The translations under genes and the position numbers were made by a program. From HIMB11 sp965657135 (GTDB lineage Bacteria; Pseudomonadota; Alphaproteobacteria; Rhodobacterales; Rhodobacteraceae), in contig CBFHNF010000001.1 of NCBI GenBank assembly GCA_965657135.1, positions 124,001 to 188,000 of the forward strand: 64,000 nucleotides of DNA, read 5' to 3'. Of this stretch, positions 27,281-34,847 are shown one piece after another. Numbering within the stretch: position 1 is the stretch's first letter; every line of letters begins with the position of its first letter. Below the pieces are notes generated by a model. It did not search any database. It saw nothing but the letters and a program-made list of their open reading frames with translations, and was not told the origin of the DNA.

Positions 27281-28600
27281 ATGATTAAAGTATTCGCGGC
27301 CGTATTTCTGACGCTATGTGCAACCATCGCGCAGGCGATGCCTGACATTAAAACATTTACAACACCCGCTGGTACGCCTGCTTGGTTGGTCGAAGATCAC
27401 AATATTCCATTTGTGGCGCTTGAATTGCGGTTTATCGGCGGAACATCAATGGACCCAATGGATAAACGGGGTGTCACCAAATTCATGATGGGGCTGCTCG
27501 AAGAGGGATCTGGCGAACTGGATGCTCAAGCCTTCAGCATTGCCAAAGATGAACTAGCGGCCAGTTTTGAATATGGAGCTTATGCAGATGTATTGACAGT
27601 TTCTGCAAAATTTTTGACGGAAAACCAGGACCAGGCTATTGATCTGTTGCGACAATCACTAAGTGATCCAAGTTTTGACTCAGCATCGATTGAACGCGTG
27701 CGCGCGCAAATTGTATCTGGTATCAAATCAAAAGCGCAGGATCCATCTGATATTGCAAGTGCTGCATTTAATTCAGAGGCCTATCCCGATCATCCTTACG
27801 GAAGTGATGATTTGGGTACATTGGAAACGATTGGCACGATTTCGGCCGAGGATATTATCCAAGCGCACAAGGTTGGGCTGACCAAAGATCGGGTGATCGT
27901 AGCCGCAGTTGGCGATATTACCACCGAAGAATTGGGCATTTTGGTGGATCAATTGCTAGAAGCTTTGCCAGAATCACAAGAAACACAGATGCCTTCCTAT
28001 GTCTCAGATGCATTGAAATCAGGTGTCAAAGTTATTGAATTCCCAAATCCGCAAGCGACCATCTTATTTGGTCATTCTGGTATTGCGCGCAACGACGATG
28101 ATTTTTTTGCAGCCTATCTCCTAAACCATGTTTTGGGCGGAAGCGGTTTTGAAAGTCGCTTGATGAGCGAAGTGCGCGAAAAGCGCGGATTAACCTATGG
28201 TATCGGTAGTTTCCTCGCTTCTCGTCGATATGGAGATTTGATAATCGGTCAAGTTGCGACTGCAAACGAAACGGTTGCCCAGACGATTGATGTGATTACA
28301 CAGGAATGGCAAAAAATTGGTAAATTTGGTGTTACCGAGGCCGAATTACAGGCAGCTAAGACCTATTTGACGGGTGCCTACCCGTTGCGCTTTGATGGGA
28401 ATGGGCCAATTGCCAACATTTTGGCGGGGATGCAGTTTCAGGGGCTTTCGCCAGACTATATAAAAACGCGAAATGATCGTTTGAACGCGGTGACCCTTGA
28501 GGACATTCAGCGTGTGGCAAATGGTTTGTTTCATGCAGATCAGTTGCGATTTGTGGTTGTGGGCCAACCCGAAGGTTTGGATGATCTTCAAAAAAATTGA
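27281..28600 (+). CDS. M16 family protein without zinc site (non-catalytic partner)
   Basis: A 439-residue exported protein of the M16 fold with a signal peptide ending near the AQA at residue 19. Where the zinc motif should be it reads KFMMGLLEEG, so neither histidine is present and no catalysis is expected. The R/Y-type motif ESRLMSEVREKRGLTYGIG near residue 300 is well preserved and supplies substrate-binding residues in trans to the catalytic partner. The ten-base gap to the catalytic gene supports a heterodimer. Confidence 0.9.
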   Translation: MIKVFAAVFLTLCATIAQAMPDIKTFTTPAGTPAWLVEDHNIPFVALELRFIGGTSMDPMDKRGVTKFMMGLLEEGSGELDAQAFSIAKDELAASFEYGAYADVLTVSAKFLTENQDQAIDLLRQSLSDPSFDSASIERVRAQIVSGIKSKAQDPSDIASAAFNSEAYPDHPYGSDDLGTLETIGTISAEDIIQAHKVGLTKDRVIVAAVGDITTEELGILVDQLLEALPESQETQMPSYVSDALKSGVKVIEFPNPQATILFGHSGIARNDDDFFAAYLLNHVLGGSGFESRLMSEVREKRGLTYGIGSFLASRRYGDLIIGQVATANETVAQTIDVITQEWQKIGKFGVTEAELQAAKTYLTGAYPLRFDGNGPIANILAGMQFQGLSPDYIKTRNDRLNAVTLEDIQRVANGLFHADQLRFVVVGQPEGLDDLQKN

Positions 28601-28682
28601 ATGAGTGCTTTGGTTATTCGTGTATTCATTGAAAGTCGTATTTTGTGTAAAATAGCGACAATGTAAAAGCCGAGGTGCCTGT

Positions 28683-29498
28683 GTGAGCAACACTTATTAT
28701 TCGCCAAAAGGTGGCCTGCCACCACAAACCCAGATCATGACTGATCGTGCGATGTTTACGAATGCCTATGCGGTCATCCCAAAGGGCACCTACAGTGATA
28801 TTGTCACCAGCTATTTGCCATTTTGGACTGGGATGCGTATGTGGGTTATCGCTCGGCCAATGTCGGGCTTTGCGGAAACTTTCAGTCATTATATTGTTGA
28901 ACTTACTTCAGGGGGCGGCAGCGATCGCCCGGAAGATAATGAACTTGCACAAGCGGTATTGTTTGTGACATCTGGAAATTTACGGATAATGTATGAGGGT
29001 ACAGAACGGCTTCTGGAAACCGGTGGCTATGCGTATCTTCCCGCAGGCAGTCGGTGGAGTTTGCATAACCCAACAGCTGAACCAGCGACGTTTCATTGGA
29101 TCAGAAAGGCCTATCAGGCCGTCGATGGATTGGATTATCCCGAAGCATTTTTTACGAATGAGTCTGCATTTGAGCCAATCCCAATGCCAGACACGAATGG
29201 TGCATGGGCGACAACGCGATTTGTTGATCCAAGCGACTTGCGACATGATTTTCATGTAAATATCGTCACCTTTCAACCGGGTGGGTTGATCCCATTTGCG
29301 GAAACGCATGTGATGGAGCATGGTCTTTATGTGCTCGAGGGCAAGGCGGTCTATCGTCTTAATAAAGACTGGGTGGAAGTTGAGGCAGGGGATTACATGT
29401 GGTTACGGGCGTTTTGTCCACAAGCTTGTTACGCAGGCGGTCCAGGTCCGTTCAAATATCTTTTGTATAAAGATGTGAACCGACACATGCCGCTTTAA
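28683..29498 (+). CDS. allE: (S)-ureidoglycine aminohydrolase-like bicupin
   Basis: A 271-residue protein with two cupin barrels. The N-terminal one (about 60-150) ends in GGYAYLPAGSRWSLHN. The C-terminal one (about 180-265) has the metal-binding ETHVMEHGLYVLEGKAVY, matching the manganese site of ureidoglycine aminohydrolase (YlbA/AllE/UGHY), which releases ammonia from ureidoglycine in purine or allantoin breakdown. The start is GTG at 28683 with GAGG seven bases upstream. No other allantoin genes are in the window, so it is an orphan here. Confidence 0.82.
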   Translation: MSNTYYSPKGGLPPQTQIMTDRAMFTNAYAVIPKGTYSDIVTSYLPFWTGMRMWVIARPMSGFAETFSHYIVELTSGGGSDRPEDNELAQAVLFVTSGNLRIMYEGTERLLETGGYAYLPAGSRWSLHNPTAEPATFHWIRKAYQAVDGLDYPEAFFTNESAFEPIPMPDTNGAWATTRFVDPSDLRHDFHVNIVTFQPGGLIPFAETHVMEHGLYVLEGKAVYRLNKDWVEVEAGDYMWLRAFCPQACYAGGPGPFKYLLYKDVNRHMPL

Positions 29499-29555
29499 GT
29501 CCATGAATGTACAATTCTAAACTTTACGTTTGAAATTGATAGCAAAACTGGTTTA

Positions 29556-29570
29556 GGTATTGCAAATACC
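29556..29570. promoter_or_regulatory. Inverted repeat GGTATT-GCA-AATACC upstream of the Rrf2-type gene
   Basis: The six-base arms at 29556-29561 and 29565-29570 are exact reverse complements with a three-base spacer. The site is 113 bases before the Rrf2-type start. A matching half-site (GTATTTGC) occurs upstream of adhC. It could be an operator for the Rrf2-type regulator or another factor; the symmetry is seen, the role is inferred. Confidence 0.35.
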
Positions 29571-29600
29571 AAGCGTATGAACGTCTCGTTGTCGGATCGG

Positions 29601-29640
29601 CACGTAGAAGGGTTAGTGTCTCATGACACTCTAACACGTG
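29601..29640. promoter_or_regulatory. Long interrupted dyad / stem-loop before the Rrf2-type gene
   Basis: Three paired blocks nest around the loop TCAT (29621-29624): TGTC with GACA, GTTAG with CTAAC, and CACGT with ACGTG, 14 base pairs in all. The interruptions are CT on one side and AGAAGG on the other. No T-run follows, so it is not a standard terminator. It lies 43 bases before the start codon and could be an operator or an mRNA leader structure. Confidence 0.4.
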
Positions 29641-29682
29641 GACAGCCAAACAAAAGGGGCTGCTATCAGGCGGTAGATGTTC

Positions 29683-30096
29683 ATGCAATTCACCAAGTTT
29701 TCGGACTATGCATTGCGCGTGGTTCTGCACTTAGCAAATTCCAACACTACATTAGTGACCACGCGCGAAATCGCATCCACTCATCGGATCAAATACAATC
29801 ATTTGTCAAAAATGACCCAAGCACTTGTTCGATTGGGGCAGATGATGCAAGAGCTAGAGGCAAACATGGGTTTGGTTGAATGCCTGAGCGAAACAATTAG
29901 CTGCTGCGCTTTTTCGGGAAAATGTGGGGTCAGCGATATATTCAAAGAAGCTGAAAAGATTTTCTTTGCCTATTTAGAGGGGTTCACAGTGGCCGAAGCG
30001 ATTGAACGAAAACCTTGTATCTTGCAGGCAGTTGAGATGATGAATTCCCAGGTCGAATCGAATAAAATCGTTGTCGATGTGGCTAAGCGGGCTTGA
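29683..30096 (+). CDS. Rrf2/NsrR-type iron-sulfur regulator lacking the winged part of its DNA-binding domain
   Basis: A 137-residue protein. Residues 1-50 match the start of the Rrf2 helix-turn-helix (MQFTKFSDYALRVVLHLA, later NHLSKMTQAL). Three cysteine positions of the [2Fe-2S] cluster seem present in VECLSETISCCAFSGKC. Between RLGQ (about residue 52) and MMQELE, about 24 residues normal for the family are absent. These hold the beta-hairpin wing with its GG segment. The deletion is in frame and joins similar RLGQ/RIGQ-like sequences. The following genes encode cytochrome c' and class III alcohol dehydrogenase, as expected for an NO sensor. DNA binding may be lost or changed. Confidence 0.75.
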   Translation: MQFTKFSDYALRVVLHLANSNTTLVTTREIASTHRIKYNHLSKMTQALVRLGQMMQELEANMGLVECLSETISCCAFSGKCGVSDIFKEAEKIFFAYLEGFTVAEAIERKPCILQAVEMMNSQVESNKIVVDVAKRA

Positions 30097-30238
30097 TCAG
30101 CATCACTGACATCTGGTCGCCATGATTGGTCACGCCATCTGGATTTAAAAAACGCATCCCCATGCCCTCTGGAATTTTTTTGTTAGCTCATACACTTTAA
30201 TACGGTAAGAGTACTGACTTCAGTAGGTGGCAGAAAGA

Positions 30239-30275
30239 TATTATATATACCCAAATATATATATATATTTACATT
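30239..30275. other. Low-complexity TA-rich stretch upstream of the cytochrome c' gene
   Basis: Alternating TA runs occupy most of these bases, inside the 268-base gap between the Rrf2-type gene and cytochrome c'. They probably ease DNA melting at the promoter. I found no clean FNR or NnrR box within the gap, only an imperfect TTGAT...GATCA pair with nine bases between. Confidence 0.4.
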
Positions 30276-30363
30276 GATTATTCGACGGATCACAATTTAT
30301 TTTACAGCTTTTTGGCTGATATCATGGTAGAATCAGTTATGTTATTTTTTTTGGGGTAAATTG

Positions 30364-30792
30364 ATGAAAAAGATCACGCTCATTTCACTGCTGGTGTCAT
30401 TTTCTGCTGTTGTAACTTATGCACATGCTGTCGAAAACTCAGCCGTTCAGAAACGCATGAATGTAATGAAGGAAATCAAAGGTGCAATGGGTGTTTTAGG
30501 TGGAATGGCCAAGGGCGCAATTGCATTTGATGCGGCTGCTGCAACCGCTGCGCAAAACACTTTGATTGAACAATCGGGTATGGTTGCAGTCTCATTCGAA
30601 GCCAACGAAACAGACCCCAAATCAGAAGCGCTTCCCTCGATTTGGGAAAACTGGGATACGTTTGTTGAGATGGCCGATGACCTCACATTCGCTGCCGAAG
30701 GATTGGACCCATCTTCGTTAGATGGCATTCGGGGTGGATTGGGAAATATTGGAGCATCTTGTGGGGCGTGTCACAAGAAATTTCGTATGTAA
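30364..30792 (+). CDS. cycP: Cytochrome c'
   Basis: A 142-residue periplasmic haem protein. A signal peptide spans residues 1-22 (ending around AHA). The mature part is a four-helix bundle ending in the haem motif CGACHKKFRM near residue 133, with the CXXCH close to the C terminus as in cytochromes c'. It contains KSEALPSIWENWDTF, the typical central segment. These proteins bind NO and CO and give resistance to nitrosative stress. An in-frame TTG three bases upstream is unlikely. The Rrf2-type gene precedes it and adhC follows. Confidence 0.92.
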   Translation: MKKITLISLLVSFSAVVTYAHAVENSAVQKRMNVMKEIKGAMGVLGGMAKGAIAFDAAAATAAQNTLIEQSGMVAVSFEANETDPKSEALPSIWENWDTFVEMADDLTFAAEGLDPSSLDGIRGGLGNIGASCGACHKKFRM

Positions 30793-30893
30793 ATCTCGAT
30801 TTAACTCTGGTGAAAACCGCGTGATCGTGCCGTATTTGCGCTTGCGTTGAATGCAGTGTTAACGCAATCTTGTCAAAAAACAGGAGAGTTTGG

Positions 30894-32006
30894 ATGCGTA
30901 CGCGTGCTGCAGTTGCCATAGAAGCTGGCAAGCCATTAGAAATCATGGACGTCAACTTGGACGGGCCAAAAGAATGCGAAGTCATGGTGGAAATAAAGGC
31001 CACTGGAATTTGCCACACGGATGAATTTACGTTGTCTGGGGCTGATCCAGAGGGTTTGTTTCCCGCGATTTTGGGGCATGAAGGGGCCGGCGTTGTTGTC
31101 GAAGTTGGACCAGGTGTAAAGGATCTAAGAGTTGGGGACCATGTTATCCCGCTTTACACTCCAGAGTGCCGGGAATGCGAATATTGTTTGCATCCAAAAA
31201 CAAATCTTTGCCAGTCTATCCGTGAAACCCAAGGTCGCGGCGTGATGCCCGACGGAACCAGTCGCTTCAGCATGTTGGATGGCACGCCCATCCTGCATTA
31301 CATGGGCTGTTCAACATTTGCCAACCATACTGTTTTGCCTGAAATAGCGCTTGCAAAGATCAATCCAGCAGCGCCATTTGATAAGGTTTGTTACATTGGA
31401 TGTGGCGTGACGACGGGGATTGGTGCGGTCATCAATACTGCCAAGGTTGAAATTGGAAGTCGTGCAATTGTCTTTGGGTTGGGTGGCATTGGACTGAACG
31501 TTATTCAAGGTTTGCGAATGGCCGGTGCAGATCAAATCGTTGGTGTTGATCTAAACAATGATAAACGCGCAATGGCGGAGCGTTTTGGGATGACCGATTT
31601 CGTGAACCCTAGCGAAGTAGAAGGCGATTTGGTACCTTATCTTATTAATTTAACTAAGGGCGGCGCTGATTATACTTTTGACGCAACCGGCAATGTTCAG
31701 GTCATGCGTACAGCGCTTGAGTCAGCACACAAAGGATGGGGCGAAAGTATCATTATCGGTGTCGCGCCGGCAGGCGCAGAGATCGCCACACGGCCGTTCC
31801 AATTGGTTACGGGTCGCGTTTGGCGTGGAACCGCATTTGGTGGCGCGCGCGGTCGTACCGATGTGCCAAAAATTGTTGATTGGTACATGGAAGGCAAGAT
31901 CGAAATTGACCCAATGATTACCCACACTCTTAGTCTGGATGACATCAACAAAGGGTTTGATTTAATGCACGCAGGCGAAAGTATTCGCAGTGTTGTGGTC
32001 TACTAA
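30894..32006 (+). CDS. adhC: Class III alcohol dehydrogenase / S-(hydroxymethyl)glutathione dehydrogenase
   Basis: A 370-residue zinc-dependent dehydrogenase. Catalytic zinc ligands lie in TGICHTDEFTLSG (cysteine near residue 40) and GHEGAGVV. The structural zinc cysteines are in CRECEYCLHPKTNLC, and the NAD-binding motif is VFGLGGIGLNVI. It oxidises S-hydroxymethylglutathione formed from formaldehyde and also reduces S-nitrosoglutathione. The ATG at 30894 has AGGAG upstream. It pairs functionally with S-formylglutathione hydrolase at 34848, and its position after cytochrome c' suits the GSNO reductase role. Confidence 0.95.
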   Translation: MRTRAAVAIEAGKPLEIMDVNLDGPKECEVMVEIKATGICHTDEFTLSGADPEGLFPAILGHEGAGVVVEVGPGVKDLRVGDHVIPLYTPECRECEYCLHPKTNLCQSIRETQGRGVMPDGTSRFSMLDGTPILHYMGCSTFANHTVLPEIALAKINPAAPFDKVCYIGCGVTTGIGAVINTAKVEIGSRAIVFGLGGIGLNVIQGLRMAGADQIVGVDLNNDKRAMAERFGMTDFVNPSEVEGDLVPYLINLTKGGADYTFDATGNVQVMRTALESAHKGWGESIIIGVAPAGAEIATRPFQLVTGRVWRGTAFGGARGRTDVPKIVDWYMEGKIEIDPMITHTLSLDDINKGFDLMHAGESIRSVVVY

Positions 32007-32016
32007 ATAACAGGTT

Positions 32017-32039
32017 GCGCGCTGAGAGTTTCAGCGCGC
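32017..32039. terminator. GC-rich hairpin between adhC and the convergent tetR gene
   Basis: GCGCGCTGA (32017-32025) and TCAGCGCGC (32031-32039) form a perfect nine-pair stem with a five-base loop. On the plus strand GTTCTTCTT follows, only a weak U-tract. The right arm contains the tetR stop codon, so the hairpin also lies at the end of that gene. It is probably a shared, inefficient terminator. Confidence 0.5.
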
Positions 32040-32663
32040 GTTCTTCTTGGGTGCGTAAGCGGTGCAAAATGTTTCAACAGCTGCAGAAACCACCTTTTGT
32101 TTTTCAGCATCGTTGAATTCACTGCGGATGCCAAATACCGCTTGGGGCCAAAGAGTTGCTTTGCATAATTCGGCGAACTGATCTGCAGCAAGTTCGAAAT
32201 CGGTAACTTCGATCTCTCCTTTGGCATGCGCCTTGCGTAGGTATTCTGCGATATGCTGGCGCCCCATAATTGGGCCATTTTCATAAAACTGGCGCCCTAA
32301 TTCTGGAATGCGATCTGCTTCTGCAACGCAAATTCGGAACATTCGTTGGGAAAATTCGGACAAAAAGAAATTTACCATATATCCAGCCGCTTTGCCCAAC
32401 ACGTCGTGGATGTTATGGCCTTGGTCAATTTCTTCCATGGCGTGCTCTGCCATATGTTCACATTCGGCCTTAACAACTTCGATGAAGAGCCTCTGTTTGT
32501 CGGGAAAATAACTGTAAACAGTAGCTTTCGAGACTTTTGCCGTACGCGCAACTTCGTCCATGTTTGCATCACCATACCCACAGGCCATAAAGACGCTTCG
32601 CGCCCCCATTAAAACCTGATCGTATTTACGACCTTTTCGAATTGCCACGGTATGAATTGTCAT
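32031..32663 (-). CDS. TetR family transcriptional regulator
   Basis: A 210-residue regulator. The N-terminal helix-turn-helix (about residues 12-58) reads GARSVFMACGYGDANMDEVA, then KVSKATVYSYFPDKQRLF, the classic TetR pattern. The C-terminal all-helical ligand and dimer domain is of the AcrR C-terminal (TetR_C) type found beside many alphaproteobacterial genes. It is convergent with adhC and divergent from mbfA, with about 108 bases between starts. Its target and ligand are unknown; mbfA has its own Irr operator. Confidence 0.85.
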   Translation of the reverse strand: MTIHTVAIRKGRKYDQVLMGARSVFMACGYGDANMDEVARTAKVSKATVYSYFPDKQRLFIEVVKAECEHMAEHAMEEIDQGHNIHDVLGKAAGYMVNFFLSEFSQRMFRICVAEADRIPELGRQFYENGPIMGRQHIAEYLRKAHAKGEIEVTDFELAADQFAELCKATLWPQAVFGIRSEFNDAEKQKVVSAAVETFCTAYAPKKNAR

Positions 32664-32743
32664 ATCACTCCTCTTGTTATTAACTTAGGAGTTTTCGGTA
32701 AAATTCTCAAGTGATGGGTTGTGTTCTATGCTGAGAAGATTAA

Positions 32744-32760
32744 TTTAGAATTATTCTAAA
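32744..32760 (+). promoter_or_regulatory. Irr operator (iron control element, ICE)
   Basis: The 17 bases are TTTAGAA-TTA-TTCTAAA, a perfect inverted repeat with seven-base arms that equals the ICE consensus recognised by Irr in Rhizobiales and Rhodobacterales. It ends 11 bases before the mbfA ATG and abuts its ribosome-binding site (AGGAGG), so bound Irr would block expression. Irr binds when haem and iron are scarce. Confidence 0.82.
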
Positions 32761-32771
32761 AGGAGGCCGAC

Positions 32772-33734
32772 ATGATTCCCCATCGGCATAAATTCAAAGA
32801 GTTAGATGAACAGCATATTATCGCACTTGCTATTTCAAGTGAGGAGGATGATGCGCGAATTTATCGTGGTTTTGCAGCCCGATTACGTGACGATTACCCT
32901 CAAACAGCGGGAATGTTTGATGCAATGGCAACAGAAGAGGACGCCCATCGCGCGGCATTGATTGCCTTGCACCAGGATCGGTTTGGGGAAACCATTCCAC
33001 TCATCCGTCGTGAACATGTGGCTGGTTTTTATACGCGTCGACCAACTTGGTTAGCAAATAATCTAAGCTTGGATCAAATGCGCTCTGAAGCAGCAGACAT
33101 GGAGGCTCGGGCGGAGCGTTTTTATTTGTCTGCCGTTGCGCAGACACAGGATGCGAACACGCGGAAACTGCTCGGGGATTTAGCAGCAGCCGAAGCCGCG
33201 CATCATCGACACGCCTCTGAGTTGGAAGAACACGTTCGAAACACAGGACAATCCGAGGAAGATACGGCAAAACGTGCATTTATTCTGACATGGGTGCAAC
33301 CAGGTTTAGCAGGCCTGATGGACGGATCTGTTTCGACCTTGGCACCTATTTTTGCAACGGCATTTGCAACCCAAGATACGTGGACCACATTTCTGGTGGG
33401 TTTGGCAGCCTCGGTGGGAGCAGGGATTTCAATGGGATTTACCGAAGCGGCAAGCGATGATGGCGTCATATCAGGTCGCGGATCACCGATCAAACGGGGC
33501 ATTGCAGCGGGTGTCATGACAACCTTGGGGGGCTTAGGGCATGCGCTGCCTTATCTGATCCCAAACTTTTCGCTGGCAACCACCATCGCCATATTGGTGG
33601 TGTTTGTTGAATTATGGGCAATCGTATGGATCCAAAATAAATTCATGCAAACGCCGTTCTTACGCGCAACATTTCAGGTTGTTTTTGGGGGGGCATTGGT
33701 CTTTGCTGCTGGAGCGTTGATCGGCAGTGGGTGA
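32772..33734 (+). CDS. mbfA: Membrane-bound ferritin-like iron exporter MbfA (rubrerythrin domain fused to VIT1/CCC1 domain)
   Basis: A 320-residue fusion. Residues about 10-150 form a ferritin-like di-iron four-helix domain with repeated Glu/His motifs (SSEEDDARIYRGF, then TEEDAHRA, then DMEARAERFY, then AAEAAHHRH). Residues about 170-320 form a VIT1/CCC1-type membrane domain with about five segments (GLMDGSVSTLAPIFATAF). MbfA proteins export iron and protect against iron and peroxide stress. AGGAGG lies six bases before the ATG. The adjacent Irr box predicts repression in low iron. Confidence 0.92.
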   Translation: MIPHRHKFKELDEQHIIALAISSEEDDARIYRGFAARLRDDYPQTAGMFDAMATEEDAHRAALIALHQDRFGETIPLIRREHVAGFYTRRPTWLANNLSLDQMRSEAADMEARAERFYLSAVAQTQDANTRKLLGDLAAAEAAHHRHASELEEHVRNTGQSEEDTAKRAFILTWVQPGLAGLMDGSVSTLAPIFATAFATQDTWTTFLVGLAASVGAGISMGFTEAASDDGVISGRGSPIKRGIAAGVMTTLGGLGHALPYLIPNFSLATTIAILVVFVELWAIVWIQNKFMQTPFLRATFQVVFGGALVFAAGALIGSG

Positions 33735-33774
33735 TTTCGATTGACCCGCTCCATCTACATGTTAAGCCTGAGCC

Positions 33775-34710
33775 ATGTACGAAATATTCCTAAAAACATT
33801 TCCATTTTTTGCATTGATTGGTGTTGGATATATTGCCGGCGTCACCCGCTTTTTCACGGAACAGGCCACGGCGTATTTGACAAAATTTGTATTTTACTTT
33901 GCTTTATCTGCAATGTTGTTTCGGTTTTCATCCAACCTATCGCTTGGTGATTTGTTCAACTGGAACTTTGTGTTTGCATATCTTTGCGGTTCAATCGTCG
34001 TGTATGTTTTGGCGGGCCTTGTCGCACTGTTAAGAGGCGTGTCCATAACCGAAGCCGCGATTGAGGCACAGTGTTCTATCATCGGTAATGTCGGATTTTT
34101 GGGAATACCGATGTTGGCCTTGCTGATGGGAGATGAAGCTGTTGGTCATATCATGATGGTGCTCGCTATCGATTTATTGGTTTTCGGATCAATCGTCGTC
34201 ATGATCATTGTCGGTACGCGAGACGGACGGATGAGTATCGGGTTAATCAGCGTTTTGATCATGGGCTTGTTGAAAAATCCGATGATCTTGTCGATTATTG
34301 CCGGACTGGTTTGGGCCTCTCTATCCCTGCCAGTGCCACAACCTGTCAACGAATTCATGATCATTCTTGGGTCGGCTGCTACACCTGGCGCATTGTTCGC
34401 AATTGGCGCATCACTTGCGTCTAAATCAGCCGAACGGGTTGAGGTTGCTGGGTGGTTGAGCGTTTGCAAACTGCTGCTGCACCCCGCCGCGGTTGCAGTA
34501 TGCGCACTGTACCTGTTTGAAGTTGAACCCTATGCGGCGGCGGTCATGATCGCGGCTAGCGCGCTTCCGGTTGCTGGGAACATTTATATTCAGGCCCAAC
34601 ATTATGGCGTTGCGCCTCAGCGTGTTTCTGCGTCAATCCTAGTTTCGACGACGTTCAGTATCCTTACGGTGTCGGCTGTGATCGCTTGGGTGAGTGCGCT
34701 TTATGCGTAA
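33775..34710 (+). CDS. AEC family transporter (auxin efflux carrier type)
   Basis: A 311-residue membrane protein with about ten hydrophobic segments in two five-helix halves. The N-terminal segment FFALIGVGYIAG, the GNVGFLGIPMLALL motif (asparagine-proline region near residue 105) and a similar motif in the second half (SALPVAGNIYIQAQHYG) are typical of AEC carriers. Bacterial members transport malonate, malate or other carboxylates. The start follows mbfA by 40 bases on the same strand. Substrate not predictable. Confidence 0.87.
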   Translation: MYEIFLKTFPFFALIGVGYIAGVTRFFTEQATAYLTKFVFYFALSAMLFRFSSNLSLGDLFNWNFVFAYLCGSIVVYVLAGLVALLRGVSITEAAIEAQCSIIGNVGFLGIPMLALLMGDEAVGHIMMVLAIDLLVFGSIVVMIIVGTRDGRMSIGLISVLIMGLLKNPMILSIIAGLVWASLSLPVPQPVNEFMIILGSAATPGALFAIGASLASKSAERVEVAGWLSVCKLLLHPAAVAVCALYLFEVEPYAAAVMIAASALPVAGNIYIQAQHYGVAPQRVSASILVSTTFSILTVSAVIAWVSALYA

Positions 34711-34847
34711 ATTATAAAACAATACTTAGTCGTGGCGTTACATCCAAGGTGTATGCAATGACAAAGTTATAAATTTGGTAATCGTACTAGAGCATGTGAC
34801 GAGAACCTTTCATGCAAAAAACATAAAGGGGTATAGGAATCGAAACT

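Noticed and set aside
30083..30187. Short open stretch on the minus strand reading like a protein C terminus (GMGMRFLNPDGVTNHGD), overlapping the Rrf2-type gene end.
   Set aside because: Only about 34 codons between stops, no plausible start signal and no recognisable family. It may be a gene remnant but cannot be supported.
30270..30300. FNR/NnrR-like site (TTGAT...GATCA) upstream of cytochrome c'.
   Set aside because: The half-sites are separated by nine bases rather than four, so they do not fit the consensus.
32664..32743. Imperfect dyad ACTTAGGA...TCTCAAGT between tetR and mbfA as a TetR operator.
   Set aside because: The arms match poorly and the spacer is long; the adjacent Irr box explains control of mbfA better.
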